A stretch of 64,000 nucleotides of DNA from Streptomyces sp. NWU339 (GCF_003143855.1 NZ_QFRK01000024.1:53283-117282), one strand, 5' to 3'; counted from the first letter of the stretch, positions 18,752 to 28,523 are shown. Numbers and translations: made by a program. The notes: a model not told the origin generated them from the letters alone.

Positions 18752-20569
18752 CTACTCGACCGTGACCGACTTGGCGAGGTTCCTCGGCTTGTCGATGTCC
18801 CTGCCCAGGGCCAGCGCCGTGTGGTAGGCGAGGAGTTGGAGCGGGATGCCCATGAGGATGGGGTCCAGTTCGTCCTCGTTCTTCGGGACGACGACGGTGT
18901 GGTCGGCCTTCTCCTGTTCCTGGTGGGCGACCGCCATGATCGGTCCGCTGCGGGCCTTGATCTCCTCCAGGGCCGCACGGTTCTTCTCCAGCAGGTCGTC
19001 GTCGGGGACGATCGCCACCGTGGGCAGCGCGGGCTCGATCAGGGCCAGCGGGCCGTGCTTGAGCTCGGACGCCGGGTAGGCCTCCGCGTGGATGTAGGAG
19101 ACCTCCTTGAGCTTCAGGGACGCCTCACGGGCCACCGGGTAGCCCCGGACCCGGCCGATGAAGAGCATCGAGCGGGCCTCCGCGTACTGCAGGGCCAGCT
19201 TCCTGATCTCCTCCTCCTGCTCCAGGATCTCGGTGATCTGCCCCGGCAGCCTGCGCAGCCCCTCGATGATCCGCTTGCCGTCGCTCACGGACAGGTCGCG
19301 GGTGCGGCCCAGGTGCAGGGCGAGGAGGGCGAAGGCGACCGTGGTGTTGGTGAAGCACTTCGTGGACACCACGCAGACCTCGGGACCGGCGTGCACGTAC
19401 ATGCCGCCGTCCGCCTCGCGGGCGATCGCGGAACCGACGACGTTCACCACGCCCAGCACCCGCGCGCCCTTGCGCTTCAGCTCCTGCACCGCCGCCAGCA
19501 CGTCGTACGTCTCACCGGACTGGGACACCGCGACGTACAGCGCGTCGGGGTCGACGACCGCGTTGCGGTAGCGGAACTCGGAGGCCGGCTCGGCGTCGGC
19601 CGGGATACGGGCGAGCTCCTCGATCATCTGGGCGCCGATCAGCCCCGCGTGGTACGAGGTGCCGCAGCCGAGGATCTTCACCCGGCGGATCCGGCGCGCC
19701 TCACGGGCGTCCAGGTTCAGGCCGCCGAGGCGCACCGTGGAGAAGCGGTCGTCGATGCGGCCCCGCAGGACCCGGTCCACGGCCTCGGCCTGCTCGTGGA
19801 TCTCCTTGTGCATGTAGGTGTCGTGGCCACCCATGTCGTACGAGGCGGCCTCCCACTCCACGGTGGTCGGCTCGGCCGTCGTACGGGTGCCCTCGGTGGT
19901 GTAGGTGCGGAAGTCGTCGGCCTTGAGGGTGGCCATCTCGCCGTCGTCGAGGGTGACGATCTGCCGGGTGTGGGTGACCAGGGCGGCTATGTCCGAGGCG
20001 ACGAACATCTCCTTCTCGCCGATGCCGAGCACCACGGGCGAACCGTTGCGGGCCACCACGATGCGGTCCGGGAAGTCGGCGTGCAGCACGGCGATGCCGT
20101 AGGTGCCCTCGATGACCCGCACCGTCTCGCGGACCTTGTCCTCCAGCTTCTCGGCCTGCGAGCGGGCGATCAGGTGGGTGAGGACCTCGGTGTCCGTCTC
20201 CGAGAGGAACTCGACGCCGTCCGCCTCCAGCTTGCGGCGCAGGTCGGCAGCGTTGTCGATGATGCCGTTGTGGACGACGGCGACCCGGCCCTCGGCGTCC
20301 AGGTGCGGGTGCGCGTTCACGTCGGACGGGGCGCCGTGGGTGGCCCAGCGGGTGTGGGCGATGCCGGTGGTGCCCTTGAAACGGGCCGGGACCTTCGCCT
20401 CCAGCTCGCGCACCCGGCCCTTGGCCTTGACCGTCCTCAGTCCGGCGGCCTTCGGCGACGTGATGGCGATGCCCGCCGAGTCGTAGCCCCGGTACTCCAG
20501 GCGCTGCAGGCCTTCGAGCAGCAGAGGGGCGACATCACGCCTGCCGATGTATCCGACGATTCCGCACAT
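18752..20569 (-). CDS. glmS: Glutamine--fructose-6-phosphate aminotransferase
   Basis: A complete 605-residue GlmS that makes glucosamine 6-phosphate for peptidoglycan. Cys2 in MCGIVGYIG is the glutaminase nucleophile; HTRWATHG and NGIIDNAADLR follow. Two SIS sugar-isomerase domains occupy the C-terminal half, with GCGTSYHAG and SQSGETYD, and the chain ends LAKSVTVE as in most GlmS. Streptomyces usually carry two glmS genes; this is the copy near the des operon. No glmS ribozyme is visible upstream. Confidence 0.96.
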   Translation of the reverse strand: MCGIVGYIGRRDVAPLLLEGLQRLEYRGYDSAGIAITSPKAAGLRTVKAKGRVRELEAKVPARFKGTTGIAHTRWATHGAPSDVNAHPHLDAEGRVAVVHNGIIDNAADLRRKLEADGVEFLSETDTEVLTHLIARSQAEKLEDKVRETVRVIEGTYGIAVLHADFPDRIVVARNGSPVVLGIGEKEMFVASDIAALVTHTRQIVTLDDGEMATLKADDFRTYTTEGTRTTAEPTTVEWEAASYDMGGHDTYMHKEIHEQAEAVDRVLRGRIDDRFSTVRLGGLNLDAREARRIRRVKILGCGTSYHAGLIGAQMIEELARIPADAEPASEFRYRNAVVDPDALYVAVSQSGETYDVLAAVQELKRKGARVLGVVNVVGSAIAREADGGMYVHAGPEVCVVSTKCFTNTTVAFALLALHLGRTRDLSVSDGKRIIEGLRRLPGQITEILEQEEEIRKLALQYAEARSMLFIGRVRGYPVAREASLKLKEVSYIHAEAYPASELKHGPLALIEPALPTVAIVPDDDLLEKNRAALEEIKARSGPIMAVAHQEQEKADHTVVVPKNEDELDPILMGIPLQLLAYHTALALGRDIDKPRNLAKSVTVE

Positions 20570-20581
20570 ATGGGTGTGTTC

Positions 20582-20839
20582 CTAGCCGTAGACGATGCGC
20601 CGCAGCTGCCGGAGCGAGAGCTCCGGCGGGGCCACCGCGCGATATCTGAGATCCGCCTCGATCCGTTCGAAGATCGTCGCGTTCACCAGGCCCTGGGCCT
20701 GGAGCTCGCGGTGGCGGCGACGGACGTACTCCTCGGTCGTCTCGTCGAAGTAGGCGAGCACGTCCTGGACCACGCGCAGCGCCTCGCCCCGGCTGAGGGG
20801 CGTGGAGCGCGTCAGATGATCGACCAGTTCGTCGTGCAC
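20582..20839 (-). CDS. Small conserved helical protein upstream of glmS
   Basis: An 85-residue acidic, helical protein ending PPELSLRQLRRIVYG. The N-terminal segment (VDHLTRSTPLSRGEALRVVQDVLAYF) has a helix-turn-helix-like rhythm but no certain fold. Its stop lies 12 bases before the glmS start, so the two are probably cotranscribed. It is conserved next to this glmS in Streptomyces; its function is unknown. Confidence 0.8.
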   Translation of the reverse strand: MHDELVDHLTRSTPLSRGEALRVVQDVLAYFDETTEEYVRRRHRELQAQGLVNATIFERIEADLRYRAVAPPELSLRQLRRIVYG

Positions 20840-21027
20840 CCGACGATCCTGAGGTAACGGGGAGGCTCGCGCAAGAATCCTGCCCGATTTCGGGCAGGAA
20901 AGCGTGCGGAGTGTCGGCGTTCGTGGACGGCAGCCGTAGACGGTGGGCGTTCACCGGTTTCCTGCGAGGAGGTCCGGCGTTCACGCCGGGGAAGAACCGC
21001 ATCCCGCGTCGGCGACGCGGAGCGCAC

Positions 21028-21951
21028 TCACAGCCGCTTCAGGACGGCTTGTTTGGCCAGGGTGAACTCCTCGTCCGTCAGGACGCCGGAGCGGTGCAGT
21101 TCGCCCAGCTCGCGCAGCCGGCGCAGCAGCGCGTCGTGCTCGTCCTCGGAGGCGGCGGAAGTGCCGGGGACGGTCTCCGGTTCTGCCGGGCCTTCGTGCC
21201 CGGCGCGGTCCCGGGCGGTGTCGCCCCCGAGGGCGAGCGTGGAGTCCCTGGCGGCCGGGTGGGGCAGGCGGGCCTGGACGGCGGCGGCGACGAGCGCCAT
21301 CAGGGGGTCCTTCTTGAAGCCCCACAGCTCCACCGCGTTGGGGTCGTACTTGGCCGGGGCCTTGGTGGGCGCGTGGTGCACGACGAAACGGAGGTGGCCG
21401 TTCTCCAGTCCGGTCGCCGGCACCCATTCCACGGCGACTATGTCGGTCAGCGCGAGGGTGCGGGTGCCGGCGGCGGACTTGGCGTCCTCCGTCTTCCAGT
21501 TCCACTCCAGGCGGATCCGCTCCCCGTCGAAGCTCACCGAGCCGTCCCCGGCGGAGGCGGACAGGGGTATGGACGGGCCGGGCAGCAGGTACTCCTGGAC
21601 CGGGTCGGAGGGGACCTGGTCCAGCAGCAGGGCGTTGCGCACCTCGTCCGTGAAGTACTCGGCGACGCCGTACCGGTCGGACTCCACGACCAGCTGGTAC
21701 GGGTCGTGCGGCTCGGTGAGCCGGCCGCCGGTCGCCTGCAGCAGCGGGTCGGAGCCCTCGCGCAGCCGCAGCCTGAGCCGCCCCGCCTTTCTGCCCTGCT
21801 CGAGCGAGATCCCCGCCAGCGCGCTGAGCGGGACCAGCAGTTCGCCCAGCGTCCGGCGGAGCAGCCCGACGTTCTTGTCCCGTCCGGGAGTCAGCCGCAG
21901 GGTGTTCCCGTCGAAGGCCCAGGTTCCGTCCTTCTGGATGATTTCCGCCAT
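21028..21951 (-). CDS. DUF4429 protein with C-terminal SHOCT motif
   Basis: A 307-residue protein with two related beta-rich halves. The first starts GTWAFDGNTLRLTPGRD and the second GDGSVSFDGERIRLEWNWKTED; both match the DUF4429 pattern. The last 35 residues (LLRRLRELGELHRSGVLTDEEFTLAKQAVL) are a SHOCT motif, a short helical element common at bacterial C termini. No catalytic residues are evident. It lies downstream of desD beyond a strong hairpin, so it is probably a separate unit. Confidence 0.85.
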   Translation of the reverse strand: MAEIIQKDGTWAFDGNTLRLTPGRDKNVGLLRRTLGELLVPLSALAGISLEQGRKAGRLRLRLREGSDPLLQATGGRLTEPHDPYQLVVESDRYGVAEYFTDEVRNALLLDQVPSDPVQEYLLPGPSIPLSASAGDGSVSFDGERIRLEWNWKTEDAKSAAGTRTLALTDIVAVEWVPATGLENGHLRFVVHHAPTKAPAKYDPNAVELWGFKKDPLMALVAAAVQARLPHPAARDSTLALGGDTARDRAGHEGPAEPETVPGTSAASEDEHDALLRRLRELGELHRSGVLTDEEFTLAKQAVLKRL

Positions 21952-22007
21952 GGGGGGATTGTTTCACCGGATCGAGGGAGAGCGGTCTGCACCAACCCGG
22001 TTCCCTG

Positions 22008-22045
22008 CCGCCGGTCATGGCGGCCGGGGCCGCCATGACCGGCGG
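22008..22045. terminator. Perfect 18-bp hairpin after desD
   Basis: 22008-22025 and 22028-22045 are perfect reverse complements separated by two bases, 16 bases after the desD stop. No T tract follows, as is usual for Streptomyces terminators. It probably ends the desABCD transcript. Confidence 0.85.
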
Positions 22046-22060
22046 TCCCGGCCGGGTGGG

Positions 22061-23833
22061 TCAGAATCCCGCGATCGGGTTCTTCAGGGTGCCGACCAGC
22101 TGGAGCGCGCCGGACGGGTCCGCGAGGTCGACCATCTGCCGGTTGTCGCGCAGCTGGAGCCGGTTGAGGCAGGACAGCGCGAACTCGGGGGCGAACATGT
22201 CGTACCGGGCGAACTTTTCGGCGAGTTCGGGCACCGACGCCTGGTACTCGCGGGTGATCTCCGCGACCGTCCGCCAGAAGTCGTCCTCGGTCAGGATGCC
22301 CGCGGAGGCGAGGTCGGAGGCGAGGAAGCGGAAGAAGCAGTCGAAGACGTCCGTGAAGACCGACAGCAGCTTCTGGTCCTCCGGCACCTCCACGCGGATG
22401 CGGGAGACCTCCGGCGGCAGCACCGCGTCCGGGTCCAGCACCGCGATCTCCTCGGCGATGTCCTTGTAGACCGCGCGCCGCACCACCCCGTCCTCCAGCA
22501 CCAGGACCACGTTCTCGCCGTGCGGCATGAACACCAGGTCGTAGGCGTAGAAACTGTGCAGCAGCGGGGTGTAGTAGGCGCGCAGGTAGTGCCGCAGCCA
22601 CTCGGTGGGGGCGAGCCGGGACCGCTCGATCAGCGCGCCCGCGAAGGACGTCCCCTCGTGGTCCACGTGGAGCAGGGAGGCCATGGTGGCGAGGGACTCG
22701 CCGTCTCGCAGTGAGGGCACCGGGCTCTCCCGCCACAGTGCGGCCAGCATCTTGCGGTACGGCGAGTAGCGGTCGGTGGCCTGCTCGTACTCCAGGTGCC
22801 GGTAGCCGACCGCCGCCCGCTCCCGGATGATCGTCAGCCCCGTGGAGCGCAGTACCGGGTCGTTCTCGACGATCCGCGCCAGCCAGTCGTTGATCGCCGG
22901 GGTGGCCTCCATGTAGGCGGCCGAAAGACCGCGCATGAAGCCCATGTTGAGGACGGACAGGGCCGTCTTCACGTAGTGCTTCCCGGGGTTCGACCGGTTG
23001 AAGAAGGTCCGGACGGACTGCTGGGCCAGGTACTCGTCGCCGCCCTCGCCGAGGCAGACCAGGTGGCGGCGGGCGACCTCGGCGGCGAAGGTGACGGTGA
23101 GCTTGTTCCACCACTGCCAGGGGTGGACGGGGATGAGGAGGTAGTCGGCCGGGTCCAGGCCCTGGCCGGTGAGCGTCCGGTGGAAGCGCTCGACGGTGTC
23201 CTCGCCCAGCTCCTGCCGCAGGAACGACTCGTACTCGATGCCGACGCCGGCCGTGAACGCCGCCCGCGAGCGGTGCGCCGCCAGCCACACCAGCCGTACC
23301 GGGTTCGCCGTCTCCGGCGCGTAGGCGCGGTACTCCCGGATGCCGAAGCCGAGCCGCCCGTTGTTGGCGACGAAGCAGGGGTGGCCCTCGGTCATGCCGG
23401 TCTCTATGGCCTGGAAGCCGGCGCCGACCAGCTCGGCCGAGGTGACCGGCGGCTTGGCGAGCTTGTAGCAGGTGCCGGAGAGGGTGGAGGAGATCTCCTC
23501 CAGGTACACCGGCAGGACCTCGTCGCTCAGCCCGAGCGACTTGTGCAGCTCGATGAAGAAGTCCAGGGCGGCCAGGGGAATTTCGGACCCGTCGCGGTGC
23601 CGGCCGATGGAGTCGGCGGCCACCTGCCAGTGGTCCAGGGCGCGGCGGACGGCGGTGAAGCGGTACTCGGTCAGGCCGTCGTCGCTGCGTACGACGTAGC
23701 CGCCCCCGCCCGTCTCCTCGGGGTGGATCAGCCGCTCGTGCGCGAACTCGGCGAGCGCCTTGCGGATCAGCAGGCGGTTGGCCGTCTCCCAGCGTTCGGG
23801 GGTGAGGTGGTCCACGGCGTCGGCGGGGCTCAT
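22061..23833 (-). CDS. desD: Desferrioxamine synthetase DesD (NIS synthetase)
   Basis: A 590-residue NRPS-independent siderophore synthetase of the IucA/IucC family (type C). It uses ATP to oligomerise and cyclise N-hydroxy-N-succinylcadaverine into desferrioxamine. Family motifs include EGHPCFVANNGRLGF, IPVHPWQWWNKL and HGENVVLVLEDG. The start ATG overlaps the desC stop (ATGA), so it is translationally coupled. It is the last gene of desABCD and is followed by a strong hairpin. Confidence 0.96.
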   Translation of the reverse strand: MSPADAVDHLTPERWETANRLLIRKALAEFAHERLIHPEETGGGGYVVRSDDGLTEYRFTAVRRALDHWQVAADSIGRHRDGSEIPLAALDFFIELHKSLGLSDEVLPVYLEEISSTLSGTCYKLAKPPVTSAELVGAGFQAIETGMTEGHPCFVANNGRLGFGIREYRAYAPETANPVRLVWLAAHRSRAAFTAGVGIEYESFLRQELGEDTVERFHRTLTGQGLDPADYLLIPVHPWQWWNKLTVTFAAEVARRHLVCLGEGGDEYLAQQSVRTFFNRSNPGKHYVKTALSVLNMGFMRGLSAAYMEATPAINDWLARIVENDPVLRSTGLTIIRERAAVGYRHLEYEQATDRYSPYRKMLAALWRESPVPSLRDGESLATMASLLHVDHEGTSFAGALIERSRLAPTEWLRHYLRAYYTPLLHSFYAYDLVFMPHGENVVLVLEDGVVRRAVYKDIAEEIAVLDPDAVLPPEVSRIRVEVPEDQKLLSVFTDVFDCFFRFLASDLASAGILTEDDFWRTVAEITREYQASVPELAEKFARYDMFAPEFALSCLNRLQLRDNRQMVDLADPSGALQLVGTLKNPIAGF

Positions 23834-24396
23834 ATGCCCACCCCCGTGGCCGCGGCGAACTGTTCGCGGGTGCAGAAGCTCAGCAAGGCCCTCTTCTCCG
23901 GCTTGTCGATCTCGCGTACGGGGACGAAGCCCACGGCCTCGTTCAGGGCGTGCACCGCCTTGTTGGACACATCGGGTTCGACGACGACCCGTGCGGTCCG
24001 GGGGTCGTCGAAGAGGTGCGCCAGCACGGCGGTGATGACGGACCGGGTGAAACCGTGCACCGGGGTGTCGGTGGGCGCGACCAGGAAGTGCATGCCGACG
24101 TCCCCGGGCTCCGGCTCGTACAGGCCGGCCAGCTCGCGGTGGGCGGGGTCGTACGTCTCCATCAGGAAGGCGGGGCGGCCCTCGTGCAGGCCCAGGTGGG
24201 CGTGGTGGTGTTCGTCGGCCGCGATCCGCATGTACTCGCGCTCGACGTCCTGGAGTTTCGCGCCCTGCATCATCCAGAAGGCGGCCTTGGGGTGGGTGAC
24301 CCAGGAGTGCAGCAGTTCGGCGTCCCGGAGCGGGTCGAGCGGCTGGACGGTGAAGGTGCCGAGTGCGCACCGGTAGCCGGTGCCGGTGATGCTCAT
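23830..24396 (-). CDS. desC: N-hydroxycadaverine acyltransferase DesC
   Basis: A 188-residue GNAT-fold acyltransferase of the siderophore type (IucB/RhbD-like). It transfers succinyl or acetyl from CoA to N-hydroxycadaverine. Family features are LLHSWVTHPKAAFWMMQGA and the acceptor region ARVVVEPDVSNKAVHALNEA. Both ends overlap neighbours by four bases (ATGA), which shows tight translational coupling within desABCD. Confidence 0.95.
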   Translation of the reverse strand: MSITGTGYRCALGTFTVQPLDPLRDAELLHSWVTHPKAAFWMMQGAKLQDVEREYMRIAADEHHHAHLGLHEGRPAFLMETYDPAHRELAGLYEPEPGDVGMHFLVAPTDTPVHGFTRSVITAVLAHLFDDPRTARVVVEPDVSNKAVHALNEAVGFVPVREIDKPEKRALLSFCTREQFAAATGVGI

Positions 24397-25685
24397 ACGG
24401 CGAACTCCTGGAAGGCGATGGACTTCTCCACGGGGTAGTACTCGGAGCCGAGCAGTTCGCGGATGATGCAGCTGTTGCGGTACGGGCCCATGCCCAGGTC
24501 GGGGCTGGTGACGCTGTGCGTGTGGACGCCGGCGTTCTGCAGGAACACGCTCCGGCCGGTCACGTCGATGGCGTAGTTGCGGGCCACGTCGAACCGGCCG
24601 CGGCCGTCGAAGCGGAGCCGGTCGCGGACGGGGTCGAGGAAGGCCGGCGGTTCGTAGTGGTAGCCGGTGGCCAGCACCAGGCCCTCGGTGCGCAGCTCGA
24701 AGTCCTTGCCCTGCTCGTCCTGGTGGAAGCCGAGCGCGTACCCGCCGTTCTCGTGACGGGCGCTGACGAGTGAGGAGTTGGTGAGCAGCCGGGTGGGGAC
24801 CGCGCGGTCGCCGCTCTCGATGTTCTTCTGGTACAGCAGGTCGAAGATGGCGTCGACGAGGTCGGAGTTGATGCCCTTGAACAGGCCCTTCTGCTGCTTC
24901 TCCAGCCGGTAGCGGGTCTCCTCGGGCAGCGCGCGGAAGTAGTCGATGTAGTCCGGGGAGGTCATCTCCAGGGTCAGCTTGGTGTACTCCAGCGGGAAGA
25001 ACCGCGGGGAGCGGGTGACCCAGTTGAGCGAGTAGCCGTGGACGTCGATCTCGGACAGCAGCTCGTAGTAGATCTCGGCGGCGCTCTGCCCGCTGCCGAC
25101 GACCGTGATCGACTCCTTCTGCCGCAGCTCCGCCCTGCGGTGCGCGTACTCAGAGGTGTGCAGCAGATCTCCGCCCAGGCCGCGGCACGGCTCGGGCACG
25201 AACGGCACGGTGCCGGTGCCGAGCACCAGCCGCCGGGCGCGGTAGGTGTCACCCGCCCCGGTCCGTACGGCGTACAGCTCGGCGCTCTCGTCGTACGTCA
25301 CCTCGGTGACGGTCGCGTCGAAGCGGATGCTGCTCAGCCGGCCGGCGGCCCAGCGGCAGTAGTCGTCGTACTCGACGCGCAGCGGGTAGAAGTTCTCCCG
25401 GATGTAGAACGAGTACAGACGGCCCTTCTCCTTCAGGTAGTTGAGGAAGGAGTAGGGGGAGGTCGGGTCGGCGAGCGTGACCAGGTCCGACATGAACGGC
25501 GTCTGGAGGTGGGCGCCGTCCAGGAACATCCCGGCGTGCCACTCGAAGTCCGGCTTGGACTCCAGGAAGACGCCGTTCAGGTCGCCGATGGGCTCGGTGA
25601 GGCAGGCGAGGCCGAGGTTGAAGGGGCCCAGCCCGATCCCCACGAAGTCGTAGGCGACGTCAGGGGCTTCAGGAAGCGCGGTCAA
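24393..25685 (-). CDS. desB: Cadaverine N-monooxygenase DesB
   Basis: A 430-residue flavin-dependent N-hydroxylase that converts cadaverine to N-hydroxycadaverine. The FAD motif is GIGLGPFNLGLA near residue 16 and the NADPH motif is VVGSGQSAAE near residue 200. The ATGYHYEP segment is typical of the lysine/ornithine hydroxylase group. The chosen start is a TTG at 25685, inside the last codons of desA; no better upstream or nearby start keeps the FAD-binding strand. A GGGAGAG sequence precedes it. Confidence 0.94.
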   Translation of the reverse strand: MTALPEAPDVAYDFVGIGLGPFNLGLACLTEPIGDLNGVFLESKPDFEWHAGMFLDGAHLQTPFMSDLVTLADPTSPYSFLNYLKEKGRLYSFYIRENFYPLRVEYDDYCRWAAGRLSSIRFDATVTEVTYDESAELYAVRTGAGDTYRARRLVLGTGTVPFVPEPCRGLGGDLLHTSEYAHRRAELRQKESITVVGSGQSAAEIYYELLSEIDVHGYSLNWVTRSPRFFPLEYTKLTLEMTSPDYIDYFRALPEETRYRLEKQQKGLFKGINSDLVDAIFDLLYQKNIESGDRAVPTRLLTNSSLVSARHENGGYALGFHQDEQGKDFELRTEGLVLATGYHYEPPAFLDPVRDRLRFDGRGRFDVARNYAIDVTGRSVFLQNAGVHTHSVTSPDLGMGPYRNSCIIRELLGSEYYPVEKSIAFQEFAV

Positions 25686-27111
25686 GGGACTCTCCCAGGT
25701 ACTGCTCGGCGTGGCCGGCGATCAGATCGAGGACGGCGGTGATGTCGGCGGTCGTGGTCTCGGGGTTCAGCAGTGTGAACTTCAGGTAGTGGCGTCCCGC
25801 CACCTTGGTGCCCGCGACGACCGCGTCACCGGAGGCGAACAGGGCTTTGCGGGCGTGGAGGTTGGCCCGGTCGATCTCGGCGGGGTCGGTGACGGCGGCC
25901 GGGACGTAGCGGAAGACGAGCGTGGACAGCGACGGTTCGACGACCACGTCGAAGCGCGGGTCGGCGGCGAGCAGCTTCCAGCCCTCGTGGGCCAGGTCGC
26001 AGACCTCGTCGAAGAGCCCGCCGATGCCGTCGGCGCCCATCACGCGCAGCGTCATCCACAGTTTCAGCGCGTCGAAGCGGCGGGTGGTCTGCAGGGACTT
26101 GTCGACCTGGTTGGGGATGCGCTCGGTCACCATGCGGCGCGGGTTGAGGTACTCCGCGTGGTAGGTGGCGTGCCGCAGCGTGGCCGCGTCGCGGACCAGC
26201 ACGGCCGACGAACTCACCGGCTGGAAGAAGGACTTGTGGTAGTCGACGGTGACCGAGTCGGCGCGTTCGATGCCGTCGATCCGGTCCCGGTGCTTCAGCG
26301 AGGCGAGCAGTCCGCAGCCGTAGGCGGCGTCCACGTGCATCCAGACGCCGTACTGGGCGCACAGTTCGGCGATCTCGGGCAGCGGGTCGATGGAGCCGAA
26401 GTCGGTGCTTCCGGCGGTGGCGACGACGGCCATGGGGACGAGACCGTCCTCGGTGCAGCGCGCCAGCTCGCGGGCGAGGGCGACGGTCTGCAGCCGCTTG
26501 TCGTGGTCGACGGGGACCGGCACCACCGCGTCCGGGCCGAGGCCGAGCAGTTTCGCGGACTTCTGCACGCTGAAGTGGCTTGCCTCGGAGGCGAGGACGC
26601 GCAGTTTCGCGAGGTCGCCGGTCTTGGCCTCCTCACGGGCCAGCAGCAGCGCCTGGAGGTTGGACTGGGTGCCGCCGGAGGTGAACACCCCGTCGGCGGA
26701 CGGCCCGAGGCCGATGCGGGCGGCCGTCCAGTCGATCAGTTTCCGCTCGATGAGGGTGCCGCCGGCCGACTGGTCCCAGGTGTCCAGGGAGGAGTTGACG
26801 GCACAGAGCACCGCCTCGCCGAGCACGGCCGGGATGACGACCGGGCAGTTGAGGTGGGCGAGGTAGCGGGGGTGGTGGAAGTAGACCGCGTCCCGGAGGT
26901 AGACGTCCTCCAGTTCGTCCAGCGCCGCGGTGGTGTCGTGCAGCGGCCGGTCGAGGTCGATCCGCTCGATGACGGGGGCGAGGGCGTCGACCGTGACGCC
27001 GGTGAACGGGCGTTCGGTGGTGGCGAGTTTGGCTGCCACCCGCTCGACTCCTTCGGTCACGGAGCGGCGGTAGTGCTCCGCGGTGGTGTCGTTGAGCAGG
27101 TGCGAGCGCAT
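25669..27111 (-). CDS. desA: Lysine decarboxylase DesA (PLP enzyme)
   Basis: A 480-residue PLP-dependent group II decarboxylase that makes cadaverine from lysine, the first step to desferrioxamine. The PLP lysine lies in VDYHKSFFQPV, and HVDAAYGCG supplies the aspartate that contacts the pyridine nitrogen. The HFSVQKSAKLLG block is typical of the family. An iron box 75 bases upstream of the start should repress the operon when iron is plentiful. Confidence 0.96.
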   Translation of the reverse strand: MRSHLLNDTTAEHYRRSVTEGVERVAAKLATTERPFTGVTVDALAPVIERIDLDRPLHDTTAALDELEDVYLRDAVYFHHPRYLAHLNCPVVIPAVLGEAVLCAVNSSLDTWDQSAGGTLIERKLIDWTAARIGLGPSADGVFTSGGTQSNLQALLLAREEAKTGDLAKLRVLASEASHFSVQKSAKLLGLGPDAVVPVPVDHDKRLQTVALARELARCTEDGLVPMAVVATAGSTDFGSIDPLPEIAELCAQYGVWMHVDAAYGCGLLASLKHRDRIDGIERADSVTVDYHKSFFQPVSSSAVLVRDAATLRHATYHAEYLNPRRMVTERIPNQVDKSLQTTRRFDALKLWMTLRVMGADGIGGLFDEVCDLAHEGWKLLAADPRFDVVVEPSLSTLVFRYVPAAVTDPAEIDRANLHARKALFASGDAVVAGTKVAGRHYLKFTLLNPETTTADITAVLDLIAGHAEQYLGESLDRAS

Positions 27112-27185
27112 GTGGGGGCCTCCGGTGGGGATGGTCCGGTGCGGGGAGGGAGCGAGGCGCGCGCCGCGGTGCGGCCCACTTTTAC

Positions 27186-27204
27186 TTAGGTGAGCCTAGC
27201 CTAA
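27186..27204. promoter_or_regulatory. Iron box (DmdR/IdeR operator) upstream of desA
   Basis: TTAGGTGAGCCTAGCCTAA is a 19-base imperfect palindrome matching the TTAGGTTAGSCTCACCTAA-type consensus of iron-dependent DtxR-family repressors. It lies in the desA promoter region. Confidence 0.93.
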
Positions 27205-27371
27205 GTAGGGTAGCTCTGTTCCTGCTCCGACCGTGACCGTGATCACTCCGCCGCGAGGTGTACGGGGCACTCAACTGGTGCCGTGGCCAACGCTGTTCGC
27301 GCAACTGTTCCTTTGCCGGGCTTCGGCGCCCCCACCCCCCTCCGGGCCCGATCGGCGTCGGAAACGGACCG

Positions 27372-27422
27372 AGCCGCCTCGTTCCGTCGACCTGGAGGGA
27401 GGGGAAGCGGAACGGGGCGGCT
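27372..27422. terminator. Hairpin downstream of desE
   Basis: A 15-base inverted repeat (27372-27386 with 27408-27422) with one mismatch and a 21-base loop. It lies about 50 bases after the desE stop, between desE and the desA promoter, and could insulate the two. The rest of the 27112-27473 gap holds only the desA leader and the iron box. Confidence 0.6.
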
Positions 27423-27473
27423 ACGGCGGTGGTCACGTATGGCTCCCGGGGGGAGGATTCCGGCAGGAGGCGG

Positions 27474-28523
27474 TCAGCTGACCTTCTTCGCCTTCTCGAT
27501 GGCCTCGGCGAGGTTGTCGAGCAGCGGGGCGCACTTGTCGTAGGACAGGATCGGCTCGGCGGAACGCGCGATGACCTGACCGGCCTTGACCGCGGGGAGC
27601 TTCTTCCAGGTCGCCTCGGTGATGTCGGCGGGCTGGATGGCCGAGCTGCGGTCGTCCATGATGATGACGTCGGCCTTGTGCTTGTCGACGTTCTCCCAGC
27701 TGAGGCTCTCGAACCAGCCGCCGGTCGGCTTCTTGGCCTCCTCGGTCGGCTCGACGAAGTTCACGCCGAGCGCCTTGAAGTACTCCAGGTCGGCGGAGAG
27801 GTCGGTGCCGGAGACGTAGAACAGCTCCGGGCTCGCCGAGCCGGCCATCACCTTGATGTCGGGGTGGGCCTTCGCGGCTTTGCGCAACCGCTCGGACGCC
27901 GCCTCGAAGCGCTTCTTCGCGTCGACGACCGCGGCGGCCTTCATGTCGCCGCCCAGCGACTCGGCCAGCTCCCACACGCGCTCGAGCGGCGCGGTCAACT
28001 GGCGGTCGTAGACGGAGACGGCGACACTCGGCGCGAGCTTGGCGATCTTGTCCTTGGAGGCCTCGGGGACGTACCAGAGGGTGCCCGCGTCGTCGAAGGT
28101 GGTGGAGACGAGGACCTCGGGGGCGAGGGTCGCGTACTTCTCGACGTTGAACTGGTCCCAGACGTTGCCGAGGACGGTCACCTTGCTGACGTCCATGTCG
28201 CCGGCCTGGACGTCGGCCTTGCCGTCCTTGGCCTTCGTCGGGCCGAAGACGCCCTTGACCTGGACGCCGTAGTCGTACAGGGCCGCGGCGACACCGGTGA
28301 ACGCGACGATGTTCGCGGGGACCTTGTCCAGCTTCACGGTGGTGCCGCGGTCGTCCTTGAAGGACCAGGGGCCGGACTTGGGCTCGGCGGCCCCCTGCGC
28401 GTCCGAGCCGCCGCTTTTCGCGTCCCCGTCGCCGCAGGCCGCGAGCGCGGCACCGAGTCCGAGAGCGCCACCGGCGGCGAGGAGGCCGCGACGGGAGAAA
28501 CGGGCGGTTCTGGCGTTCGACAT
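27474..28523 (-). CDS. desE: Ferrioxamine-binding lipoprotein DesE
   Basis: A 349-residue iron-siderophore-binding protein of the FhuD/FepB class. The N terminus has a twin-arginine motif (FSRRGLLAAGG) leading to the lipobox LAAC, so it is probably Tat-exported and lipid-anchored. The mature chain has two lobes, opening with TVKLDKVPANIVAF. It is followed by desA on the same strand with its own promoter between. An iron box lies 74 bases upstream. Confidence 0.95.
   Translation of the reverse strand: MSNARTARFSRRGLLAAGGALGLGAALAACGDGDAKSGGSDAQGAAEPKSGPWSFKDDRGTTVKLDKVPANIVAFTGVAAALYDYGVQVKGVFGPTKAKDGKADVQAGDMDVSKVTVLGNVWDQFNVEKYATLAPEVLVSTTFDDAGTLWYVPEASKDKIAKLAPSVAVSVYDRQLTAPLERVWELAESLGGDMKAAAVVDAKKRFEAASERLRKAAKAHPDIKVMAGSASPELFYVSGTDLSADLEYFKALGVNFVEPTEEAKKPTGGWFESLSWENVDKHKADVIIMDDRSSAIQPADITEATWKKLPAVKAGQVIARSAEPILSYDKCAPLLDNLAEAIEKAKKVS

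Noticed and set aside
18752..20581. Possible glmS ribozyme upstream of glmS
   Set aside because: The gap upstream of glmS is only 12 bases and belongs to a preceding gene; no ribozyme core can fit.
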